Below are positions 15,884-22,750 of a DNA stretch of 64,000 bases, one piece after another. The notes beneath the pieces were generated by a model that saw nothing but the letters and a program-made list of their open reading frames with translations, searched no databases and was not told where the DNA came from. The stretch is from Pyxidicoccus sp. MSG2 (GTDB taxonomy: Bacteria > Myxococcota > Myxococcia > Myxococcales > Myxococcaceae). The stretch lies in assembly GCF_026626705.1 (NCBI RefSeq), contig NZ_JAPNKC010000001.1:6094001-6158000 (forward strand), read 5' to 3'. A program made the position numbers and the translations under genes. Numbering within the stretch: position 1 is the stretch's first letter; each line of letters starts with the position of its first letter.

Positions 15884-16781
15884 GCGAGGCGTCGGGCGCG
15901 GGCAGCCGCTGGATGCGGCTGCGCGCGCTCGCGAGCACGCAGCCCACCACGAGCAGCGCGGCGCCCAGCGTGCCGCGCCCCACCTCCTCGCCGAGCAGCA
16001 GCGCGGACCAGCCCATGGTGAGCAGGGGCTGGAGGAGCTGGATTTGACTGACGCGGGCGACGCCTCCCAGGGCGAGGCCCCGGTACCAGGCGAAGAAGCC
16101 GAGGAACATGCTCACGCCCGAGACGTAGGCGAAGCCGGCCCAGGCCCGGGGGCTGGCGTGCAGCATGCGTGCGTCGAGGTGGAGCGCGACGATGGGCAGC
16201 AGCACCGGTGCGGACAGCACCAGCGCCCAGCACAGCACGCGCCAGCCGCCGAGCTCCCGGGAGAGCGCTCCGCCCTCGGCGTAGCCCACCGCCGCGGCCG
16301 CCACCGCGAGGAGCACGAGCCCGTCTCCCTGCGTGGGCTTCCCCGCGCCCTGCGCCGCCGCGAAGGCCAGCACGGCGGCGAGGCCCGCGGCACTCACCAG
16401 CCAGAAGGTGACGGAGGGGCGCTCGCGGGCGCGGAACACGGCCGCCACGGCGGTGGCCGCGGGCAACAGGCCCACCAGCACGGCACCGTGCGCGGCGGGG
16501 ATGTCGCGCATGGCCAGCGCGGAGAGCAGCGGGAAGCCCACCACCACGCCAGCCGCGACGAGCGCGAGCCGGGGCCAGTGGCGCCGCTCGGGGAGCCGCT
16601 CGCGCCGCAAGGCCAGCAGGATGCCCGCGAGCATTGCCGCGACCAGCCCGCGCCCGAGTCCCACCATCGTGCTGCCAAGCTCCGGCACGGCGGCGCGGGT
16701 CGCGGGCAGCGTCAGGCTGAAGGCGAGGACTCCGAGCCCGCCGAGCAGGAGTCCTTCGCGGGTTCTCGACTGTTCCGTCAT
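15870..16781 (-). CDS. EamA/DMT-family transporter
   Basis: 303 residues with ten predicted membrane segments and the two-fold EamA repeat: GLGVLAFSLTLPATRAAVPEL and MRDIPAAHGAVLVGLLPAATAV in the first half, GVARVSQIQLLQPLLTMGWSALLLGE in the second. Family members are drug/metabolite exporters; the substrate is unknown. The ATG at 16781 overlaps the stop of a 26-codon mini-ORF as ATGA, the last link of a coupled chain that begins with the DUF2917 gene. Its first codons (MTEQSRT) are repeated at the start of both mini-ORFs. Proximity to a divergent MocR gene suggests co-regulation. Confidence 0.88.
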   Translation of the reverse strand: MTEQSRTREGLLLGGLGVLAFSLTLPATRAAVPELGSTMVGLGRGLVAAMLAGILLALRRERLPERRHWPRLALVAAGVVVGFPLLSALAMRDIPAAHGAVLVGLLPAATAVAAVFRARERPSVTFWLVSAAGLAAVLAFAAAQGAGKPTQGDGLVLLAVAAAAVGYAEGGALSRELGGWRVLCWALVLSAPVLLPIVALHLDARMLHASPRAWAGFAYVSGVSMFLGFFAWYRGLALGGVARVSQIQLLQPLLTMGWSALLLGEEVGRGTLGAALLVVGCVLASARSRIQRLPAPDASLKAP

Positions 16782-16858
16782 GGGCTGTGCGTCTCCGGGC
16801 CACGGGGCTGTGCCGCCGCGCGGGGCGGCGCGGTTTGCGTTCTCGACTGTGCCGTCAT
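16778..16858 (-). CDS. mini-ORF 2 (26 codons) in coupled chain
   Basis: Begins MTAQSRTQTAPPRA and ends GPETHSP, then a TGA that overlaps the EamA ATG as ATGA. Its own ATG overlaps the stop of mini-ORF 1 in the same way. It is nearly identical in both ends to mini-ORF 1. Whether the peptide has a function, or only carries ribosomes to the transporter gene, cannot be told from sequence. Confidence 0.45.
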   Translation of the reverse strand: MTAQSRTQTAPPRAAAQPRGPETHSP

Positions 16859-16938
16859 GGGCCGTGCGTCTCCGGGCTGGGGGGCCGTGCCGCCGATGCG
16901 CGGGGCGGCGCTGTTTGCGTCCTCGACTGTGCCGTCAT
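16855..16938 (-). CDS. mini-ORF 1 (27 codons) in coupled chain
   Basis: Begins MTAQSRTQTAPPRA and ends SPETHGP. The ATG at 16938 overlaps the DUF2917 stop as ATGA, and its TGA overlaps the next mini-ORF start as ATGA. It is Ala/Pro/Arg/Thr-rich with no hydrophobic segment. It most likely arose by tandem duplication of the EamA start region. Confidence 0.45.
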   Translation of the reverse strand: MTAQSRTQTAPPRASAARPPSPETHGP

Positions 16939-17297
16939 GGTGCGCAGGCCTCCGGTCCGTGGAGTCGTGGCTCCCGCCCGACTCCCGCCGGCCACCGCGC
17001 GAGGCAGAGGCTCGCGGGCCGCAGCGCCTGCACCACCACGTGCCCGGGCGCGTCCGCGTGCACCGTGTCCCCGGGGCCGAGCACGTAGTCCCTCGCGTCT
17101 CCCTCGCACGTGAGCCACAGCTGCCCGTCGACGCAGGTGAGCGCCAGGTGCTCGCCGCCGTGCAGGTGCGTGGTCCACATGGCGCCTCGCACCAGGCACA
17201 GCGGCCCCGCGCTCCCGTCCCCGCGCGCCCCGGGCCTCAGCCGCTCCGCCAGGGCCCGCATCCAGTCGTGAATCGTGAAGGTGGGAGTCACCGTCAT
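16935..17297 (-). CDS. DUF2917 domain-containing protein
   Basis: 120 residues, soluble. The core HLALTCVDGQLWLTCEGDARDYVLGPGDTVHADAPGHVVVQALRPASLCL has the cupin-like DUF2917 pattern. The gene is divergent from a MocR regulator and followed by an EamA transporter; DUF2917, MocR and DMT-transporter genes are often grouped in proteobacteria, so the three probably serve one small-molecule response. Its TGA overlaps the ATG of the first mini-ORF. Function unknown. Confidence 0.8.
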   Translation of the reverse strand: MTVTPTFTIHDWMRALAERLRPGARGDGSAGPLCLVRGAMWTTHLHGGEHLALTCVDGQLWLTCEGDARDYVLGPGDTVHADAPGHVVVQALRPASLCLARWPAGVGREPRLHGPEACAP

Positions 17298-17368
17298 CGC
17301 CGCCTCCTCCTGTCCCGCGCAACATGCGCCCGGCGGGAAGAACAGAACAGATGCAGGGTATTTAGATT

Positions 17369-17421
17369 GTGACCGGTACAGTGGTAGGCGGCAGAACTGT
17401 GCCGGTCACTGTGCCGGTGAG
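17369..17421. promoter_or_regulatory. MocR-type operator candidates
   Basis: GTGACCGGTACAGT (17369-17382) is inverted, with one mismatch, as ACTGTGCCGGTCAC (17396-17409). A direct copy of the latter, ACTGTGCCGGTGAG, starts 12 bases on (17408-17421). An array of inverted plus direct half-sites in a divergent gap is the usual layout for MocR/GntR regulators, so the downstream MocR protein is the likely binder, controlling itself and the DUF2917-EamA operon. Confidence 0.6.
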
Positions 17422-17491
17422 CTGTATCTGTTCCGCGAGACGCGGGCCGGGTACCGATGACGGCCGGGAAGCGACACACCCGGGAGGACGC

Positions 17492-18928
17492 ATGGGCGCG
17501 CTGGCGCATAGACCGAAGCTGTACGAGCAGGTGGCCGAGCGGCTGGGAGACGCCATCTCCGCGGGCACGCTGCGAGCGGGAGACCGGCTGCCGTCGGTGC
17601 GGCAGCTCAGCCTCCGCGAGCGCGTGAGCATCTCCACCGTGCTCCAGGCGTACCTCCACCTGGAATCCGTCGGCCTCATCGAGACGCGCCCGCAGTCCGG
17701 CCACTACGTGCGCCGCCGCGAGCGCCCCCGCCTCGCCGAGCCCCTGGTGTCCCGGCCCGCCGCCGCCGCCATGCCCGTCACCGTGAGCGCGCTGGTGGCC
17801 CGCGTGTACCGCTCCGCACGCGATTCACGCCTCGTGCAGTTCGGCACCGCATCACCCGCCCCCGAGCTGCTGCCCACCCGGAGGCTGTACCGCGAGCTCA
17901 ACGCCCTCACCCGCGAGGCGGGTGACACCGGCATCCTCTACGATTTGCCTCCCGGCTGCCTGGAGCTGCGCCAGCAGCTCGCCCGCCGCTCGCTCGACTG
18001 GGGCTGCGCGTTGTCCCCCGAGGACTTCATCACCACGTGCGGCGCGTCCGAGGCCATCAACCTGTGCCTGCTCGCCGTGGCGCGCACCGGTGACACCATC
18101 GCGATTGAGTCCCCCGCGTACTACGGCACGCTGCAGGCGATTGAGGCGCTCGGGCTGCGCGCGCTGGAGATTCCGAGCAGCCCCCGCACCGGCATGGAGC
18201 TGGACGCGCTGCAGGCTGCGCTGGAGCGGCGGCGCGTGGCCGCGGTGCTGGTGGTGCCCAGCTTCAGCAACCCGGTGGGAAGCTGCATGCCGGAAGAGCA
18301 CCGCAAGCGACTGGTGGCCATGCTCGCCGAGCGCGACGTGCCCCTCATCGAGGACGACATCTACGGCGATTTGCACTTCGGCCCGGAGCGCCCGCGCACA
18401 TGCAAGGCGTTCGATACGACGGGCAACGTGCTGTTGTGCGGCTCGTTCTCCAAGACGCTCGCCCCGGGCTTCCGCGTGGGCTTCGTGGCCCCGGGCCGCT
18501 TCCGCGAGCGCGTGGAGCTGCTCAAGTTCTCCCACACCGTGGCCACCGCCACGCTGCCGCAGCTGGCGATTGCGCGCTTCCTCCAGGAGGGTGGCTACGA
18601 CAGGCACCTGCGCGCCCTGCGACGCCGGCTCGCCGCGCAGGTGGAGCGCATGGCCGAGGCCGTGGCCGAGCACTTCCCCGAGGGCACCCGCGTGGCCCGC
18701 CCCTCGGGCAGCTCGCTGCTCTGGGTGGAGCTGCCTCCGCGCGTGGACGCGCTGGACCTGCACGCGAAGGCGCTGGAGGCGGGCGTGAGCATCGCTCCCG
18801 GGCCCATCTTCTCCGCGCGGCCGGACTCGTACCGGAACTTCATCCGGCTGAGCTGTGGCCATCCGTGGACGCCCCGAATCGAGGGCGCCGTGTCCACCCT
18901 GGGCAGCCTGGCGCGCAGCCTCGCGTGA
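17492..18928 (+). CDS. MocR-family regulator (GntR HTH + aminotransferase-like domain)
   Basis: 478 residues. The N-terminal winged HTH (about 1-75: LYEQVAERLGDAISAGTLRAGDRLPSVRQLS) is GntR type. The rest is a fold-type I PLP domain: PSFSNPVG, IEDDIYGDLHF, and the PLP lysine in GSFSKTLAPGFRVGF (about residue 319). MocR proteins bind PLP or its adducts with amino acids and change DNA binding accordingly. The start at 17492 follows GGGAGGA; a longer frame from 17369 would cover the operator and is unlikely. The divergent DUF2917 operon is the probable target. Confidence 0.9.
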   Translation: MGALAHRPKLYEQVAERLGDAISAGTLRAGDRLPSVRQLSLRERVSISTVLQAYLHLESVGLIETRPQSGHYVRRRERPRLAEPLVSRPAAAAMPVTVSALVARVYRSARDSRLVQFGTASPAPELLPTRRLYRELNALTREAGDTGILYDLPPGCLELRQQLARRSLDWGCALSPEDFITTCGASEAINLCLLAVARTGDTIAIESPAYYGTLQAIEALGLRALEIPSSPRTGMELDALQAALERRRVAAVLVVPSFSNPVGSCMPEEHRKRLVAMLAERDVPLIEDDIYGDLHFGPERPRTCKAFDTTGNVLLCGSFSKTLAPGFRVGFVAPGRFRERVELLKFSHTVATATLPQLAIARFLQEGGYDRHLRALRRRLAAQVERMAEAVAEHFPEGTRVARPSGSSLLWVELPPRVDALDLHAKALEAGVSIAPGPIFSARPDSYRNFIRLSCGHPWTPRIEGAVSTLGSLARSLA

Positions 18929-18955
18929 CGGTGTCGTCCGCGCCGTCGTCCGCGC

Positions 18956-20353
18956 CTACTGTGGCCGCATCCCGAAGGACGACAGCCGGTCGTCCGGCGC
19001 GAGCCCCACGATGAGGCGAAAGGTCTTCGTCCCGAACGTCACGAGGTACGTGTACACGCGGTCATCACCCAGCGTGCGCCGCTCCACCAGCACCAGCCGG
19101 CCCGCGGGCCCCAGCGTGTTCAGCTGGTCCTGGTACAGCTTCGCGATGTCCGGAAAGAACCCCGCGCGGACGTACGCGAAGTCGGCCGGCGCGAGCCTTC
19201 CATCGCGGGCCTTCTCCAGCAGCGCCGTGACTTGCGCGGTGATTCGGGGCTCGCGGTCCTCGATGGGGGTGGTGAGGGCCGGCGGGGCGAGCGCGGGGTT
19301 GATGAGGGCGGCAAGGCCCTGCGCGAAGCGCGAGGGGTTGGCGTTCGCGGAGTTGGTCAGCACGACGAGGGAGAGGCCCTCTCCGAGGTAGCGGCCGAAG
19401 TAGCTCGTGAAGCCCTGCCATGCACCCGTGTGCTGGTGCAGCGGCTTTCCGGCCCGCTCGTCGAGCTGCCAGCCAAAGCCATACGGAAACGTGGCGCCGC
19501 TGGTGAGCGGCGCGGGCGTGAGGATTTCCTTCCAGCTCTCCGGGGTGAGGATGGCCCGCGCCTGGACGGCCGCGTCCCACGCAATCATGTCCCGCACGGA
19601 CACATACATGGAGCCGTCCGCCGTGGTGTTGAGCGAGGGCGACACCCACTCCTGGTTCTTCAACGTTCCGTTGACGAGGCGGTAGCCGGCCGCGCGGTGG
19701 GGGATGATGTCCTCCTCGCTGATGATGCGCGCCGTCGTCATGCCGGCGGGCTTGAAGACCTTCTCCCGCAGCACGTCGCCGTAGAACGTGCCGGAGACGC
19801 GATTCACGATGATGCCCAGCAGGACGTAGCCGGTGTTGCTGTAGGACCAGCGCGAGCCGGGGGCGAACTCGAGCGTCAGCGCCTGGGCGAAGCGTGCGAG
19901 GTCCTCGTCGGTGTAGTCCTTCCGGTAGTCGAGCGTGCCCTCCAGGTCCGGCAGGCCGGAGGTGTGGTTCAGGAGGTGCCGCACGGTGATGCCGGCCCAC
20001 GACGCGGGGGCTCCGGGGAAGAACTTCGTCAGCGGGTCCGTGAGCTGGAGCTTCCCCGCCTCCACCTGGAGCATCACCGCCATCGCGGTGAACTGCTTTC
20101 CGAGCGAGCCCGCCTGGAAGAGGGTTTGCGGCCCGGCCGGCACCTGATGCTCCAGGTTGGCGAAGCCGTACCCCTTCGCCACGAGGACCTTGCCGTTCTT
20201 CACGATGCCGATGCCGACGCCAGGAACATCCTGCCGCTTCAGCTCCGCCTGCACGAAGGCGTCGATGCGCTCGCGGAGTGGGGCCGGTGCGGCGGAGGAG
20301 CGGCTCGCGGTGAGACCCAGCAGGAGGACGGAGAGCAGGGCGAGACGGCGCAC
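18956..20353 (-). CDS. secreted serine hydrolase (beta-lactamase/PBP4* family)
   Basis: 465 residues with signal peptide (LALLSVLLLGLTASRSSAA). Class C-like motifs are complete: SLGK (SxxK, about residue 81), YSN (about 168) and HTGA (HxG, about 311). A C-terminal extension of about 100 residues after the catalytic domain is common in such esterase/peptidase members. The start is a GTG at 20353 with GGAG six bases upstream. It converges on the MocR gene with 27 bases between. Substrate unknown; peptidase, esterase or peptidoglycan-related activity are all possible. Confidence 0.87.
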   Translation of the reverse strand: MRRLALLSVLLLGLTASRSSAAPAPLRERIDAFVQAELKRQDVPGVGIGIVKNGKVLVAKGYGFANLEHQVPAGPQTLFQAGSLGKQFTAMAVMLQVEAGKLQLTDPLTKFFPGAPASWAGITVRHLLNHTSGLPDLEGTLDYRKDYTDEDLARFAQALTLEFAPGSRWSYSNTGYVLLGIIVNRVSGTFYGDVLREKVFKPAGMTTARIISEEDIIPHRAAGYRLVNGTLKNQEWVSPSLNTTADGSMYVSVRDMIAWDAAVQARAILTPESWKEILTPAPLTSGATFPYGFGWQLDERAGKPLHQHTGAWQGFTSYFGRYLGEGLSLVVLTNSANANPSRFAQGLAALINPALAPPALTTPIEDREPRITAQVTALLEKARDGRLAPADFAYVRAGFFPDIAKLYQDQLNTLGPAGRLVLVERRTLGDDRVYTYLVTFGTKTFRLIVGLAPDDRLSSFGMRPQ

Positions 20354-20402
20354 GTGAGGCTCCTTCAGGGGGGACGGGCAGCAGCAGGATATGCAGGGAG
20401 CG

Positions 20403-21101
20403 TCAGCGGGCGAAGAGCAGCCCCGAGCCTTCGCGGGCCGCGCGGTCCACCGCGTGCGTCACCGCGTCCAGGGCGACAGCCGGGTCCCCTCTGCTCGCGA
20501 GCGACAGCCCGCGCTGGAGCATGGAGGTGAAGCGCGCCATGCCGCGCACGGGCTTGTAGTCCGGCGGCCCGCCCAGGTGCTCGCGCAGGTCCTCGCGCAC
20601 CTGCTTCGCTTCGGTGGCCGTCCAGTACCCCAGCGAGGGAACCTGGCGCTTCAGGCCGATGCCCTGGCCCACCTCCATGCCCGGCGCGCGGCCCCACGCG
20701 AGGTGCCTCCAGAGTTGGCGCGTCCGCTCCGGGCAGGCCGAGCCGATGACGGCCTCCGCCGCCTGGACGTCGCGGTCCTCCGGCTTGCGGTCCGTGGCCA
20801 GCACCAGGGCGTGGTCCTCGCCGTGCTCGCCCCGGGTGAAGAAGTCGGAGAGCTCGTCGAGCAGGTCCACCACCGAGCCTTGGAGGCGCTCCGGCGGCCG
20901 GGCCAGTGTGGACGCGCCCTGCTGGAGGAGGTGGTCCACCAGCGTCACCGTGGCCTGGAGGTCTTCCTCTAGTTCCTGCTCACCCGGAGGCGCGTCCTGG
21001 GTCCACTCGTGGATGAACCACGCGCGGAACACCGTGAGCCGCTCCGGGGTGAGCAGGCCGGTGAGTCCCTCGGGCGGGGTGAGGAAGATGCAGACGTCCA
21101 T
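20403..21101 (-). CDS. hypothetical protein
   Basis: 232 residues, soluble, acidic in the first half (GEQELEEDLQATVTLVDHLLQQ) with no signal peptide or catalytic motif that I can name. The N-terminus MDVCIFLTPPEGLTGLLTPERL reads like a short beta strand and turn. Its start lies 60 bases from the palindromic repeat array, which therefore occupies its promoter region. Probably restricted to myxobacteria. Confidence 0.6.
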   Translation of the reverse strand: MDVCIFLTPPEGLTGLLTPERLTVFRAWFIHEWTQDAPPGEQELEEDLQATVTLVDHLLQQGASTLARPPERLQGSVVDLLDELSDFFTRGEHGEDHALVLATDRKPEDRDVQAAEAVIGSACPERTRQLWRHLAWGRAPGMEVGQGIGLKRQVPSLGYWTATEAKQVREDLREHLGGPPDYKPVRGMARFTSMLQRGLSLASRGDPAVALDAVTHAVDRAAREGSGLLFAR

Positions 21102-21150
21102 GGCGTCCTTCTACCCCGGGATGCAGCAGGTCGGCGTCGCCCGCCGGGCC

Positions 21151-21430
21151 CCGGCGGAAGCGGAAGGAACGTTCCTTCCGCCGACCCGCCGCTTCGGGGG
21201 GCGCGGTGGCTCAGCCGCCCGGGCCCGGGCGGAAGCGGAAGGAACGTTCCTTCCGCCGACCCGCCGCTTCGGGGGGCGCGGTGGCTCAGCCGCCCGGGCC
21301 CGGGCGGAAGTGGAAGGAACGTTCCTTCCGCCGACCCGCCGCTCGGGGGGGAGCGCGGTGGCTCAGCCGCCCGGGCTCCGGCGGAAGCGGAAGCGGAAGG
21401 AACATTCCTTCCGGCGGGCCCGCCGGAGGA
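21151..21430. repeat. four-copy palindromic tandem array, ~75-bp units
   Basis: Three units contain the palindrome GGAAGGAACGTTCCTTCC (21162-21179, 21237-21254, 21312-21329; the first two extend to CGGAAGGAACGTTCCTTCCG) and a fourth, at 21394-21413, has ACAT in the centre. Copies are 75, 75 and 83 bp apart. Between the palindromes lie CCGACCCGCCGCTTCGGGGG and a GGCTCAGCCGCCCGGGC stretch, repeated in each unit. It separates the OmpA gene end from the 20403-21101 gene start. Spurious ORFs run through it in both directions. Confidence 0.9.
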
Positions 21431-21447
21431 AGGCTCGCGGTGGCGCA

Positions 21448-22095
21448 TCAGCCCGCGCGGGTCACCTGGGGCATGTCGATGTGCAGCTCGACGCGCCGGT
21501 TGGCGGTGCGGCCCTCGTCGGTGGTGTTGGGGGCGACGGGCTCCGTCTCGCCCTGGCCGAGCACCACCATCTGCCGCTCCTCCACGCCGCGCCCCTTGAG
21601 CACGCGTGCCACCGCGTCCGCGCGCCGCAGCGACAGCGATTCGTTGTAGGGCTCCGTGCCCCGGCTGTCCGTGTGGCCTTCGATGGTGAGGCGGTCATCC
21701 GGGTACTTCGCGAGGATGTCGCCAATCTGCGTCAGCCGCGCCACCGCGTCCCGGGTGAGCACGGCGCTGTTGGTCTCGAAGAGCAGCTCGCTCTGGAGGT
21801 TCAGCAGCAGGCCGTGGTCCGTCTTGCGCGTCTCGGCGACCTTCTCCAGTTCCTGCGCGCGCTTGTCGAGGTAGTTGCCCACGCCGCCGCCCACGGCCGC
21901 TCCCGCCGCTGCGCCCACGGCCGCGCCCTTCCAGCCACCGGCGATGGCACCCGCGCCCGCGCCCGCGACTCCGCCCACGGCCGCGCCCGTCGCCGTCCGC
22001 TTCCCCGGAGTGGCGCAGCCCGCGCCCAGCAGCGCCGTGGAGAGGAGCACCGCCGCCGCCGTCTTCCGAATCGTCGCGTTCTTTCGAGTCGTCAC
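21448..22095 (-). CDS. OmpA-family lipoprotein
   Basis: 215 residues. The GTG at 22095 has AAGGAGG six bases upstream. A lipoprotein signal ends LLGAGC. A glycine-zipper region (AVGGVAGAGAGAIAGGWKGAAVGAAAGAAVGGG) precedes a C-terminal OmpA domain (about 95-210) with LTIEGHTDSRGTEPYNESLSLRRADAV, which binds peptidoglycan. This is the Pal/YfiB-like architecture that ties the outer membrane to the cell wall. A longer frame to 22146 is not needed. Confidence 0.9.
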   Translation of the reverse strand: MTTRKNATIRKTAAAVLLSTALLGAGCATPGKRTATGAAVGGVAGAGAGAIAGGWKGAAVGAAAGAAVGGGVGNYLDKRAQELEKVAETRKTDHGLLLNLQSELLFETNSAVLTRDAVARLTQIGDILAKYPDDRLTIEGHTDSRGTEPYNESLSLRRADAVARVLKGRGVEERQMVVLGQGETEPVAPNTTDEGRTANRRVELHIDMPQVTRAG

Positions 22096-22225
22096 GTGAA
22101 GCCTCCTTGTCCCTGGGTTGGAAGGCTCCACACGGTGGAGATTCATGTGACGGATGGGGAGCCCCGGACGGCTGCCTGCTGTCCAGGCATCGGCTGCTCC
22201 GTCGGCCGTGGGGCGGGCAGCCGCG

Positions 22226-22621
22226 TCAGGTTCCGGGGTCCACCTGGGTGTCCGCTGGCGGCGGCCCCTTCACGCGGAGCAGCCGCCAGAAGCACCAGAC
22301 GTACGCCGCGACCAGCGTGACCATGGCCCAGGCCGAGACGTTGAACATGGTCACATGCCTCAACTCCGAGCCGTGGTACGCGCCGCCCACGGAGATGGCG
22401 GCCAGGCCGAAGGTGGGAATGGCGCACAGCCCCAGAATCAGCATCCAGACGAGCGCGGCCGTGGACCCGCGCACCACCAGCCCGACGAAGAAGGCGATGA
22501 CGGCGCAGAGGAAGACGGGCGGGAGGAAGACCAGCGCGCCCAGTTCGCACATGTCACTGGCCCACGCGGGGAACGCGACCAGGAGCGCGAGGACACCCAC
22601 CGCCTGCTTCATGCCGCGCAT
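22226..22621 (-). CDS. small membrane protein, hypothetical
   Basis: 131 residues with a signal-like first segment (QAVGVLALLVAFPAWAS) and three further hydrophobic segments (FLPPVFLCAVIAFFVGLVV, LVWMLILGLCAIPTFGLAAI, VSAWAMVTLVAAYVWCFW). The start at 22621 has GAGGGG seven bases upstream. No family recognised. Confidence 0.6.
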   Translation of the reverse strand: MRGMKQAVGVLALLVAFPAWASDMCELGALVFLPPVFLCAVIAFFVGLVVRGSTAALVWMLILGLCAIPTFGLAAISVGGAYHGSELRHVTMFNVSAWAMVTLVAAYVWCFWRLLRVKGPPPADTQVDPGT

Positions 22622-22750
22622 CGAGAACCCCTCATCCGGTGGACGGGCTGCTTCCGGGAGCGCACGGCACCGCGTGGGCCGGTCATCCGGGAGCGCCACC
22701 CGGAAGCCGGGCCAGGTGGCATCGGGAGGCTACCGCACGTGTGCCTCCGG

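Larger units (their letters stand above)
16763..16940. repeat. tandem ~80-bp repeat over the EamA start
   Basis: TTCTCGACTGTTCCGTCATGG, TTCTCGACTGTGCCGTCATGG and TCCTCGACTGTGCCGTCATGG-type segments start at about 16763, 16840 and 16920, 77-80 bp apart. Each contains a minus-strand ATGACGG start. The intervening parts are also similar (GTGCGTCTCCGGGC, CGCGGGGCGGCGC). The repeat duplicates the translation start of the EamA gene twice upstream. Confidence 0.85.

Noticed and set aside
20969..21448. ORF encoding repeated AEGTFLPLPPGPG units
   Set aside because: It is only a read-through of the palindromic DNA array with no start signal, so not called as a protein.
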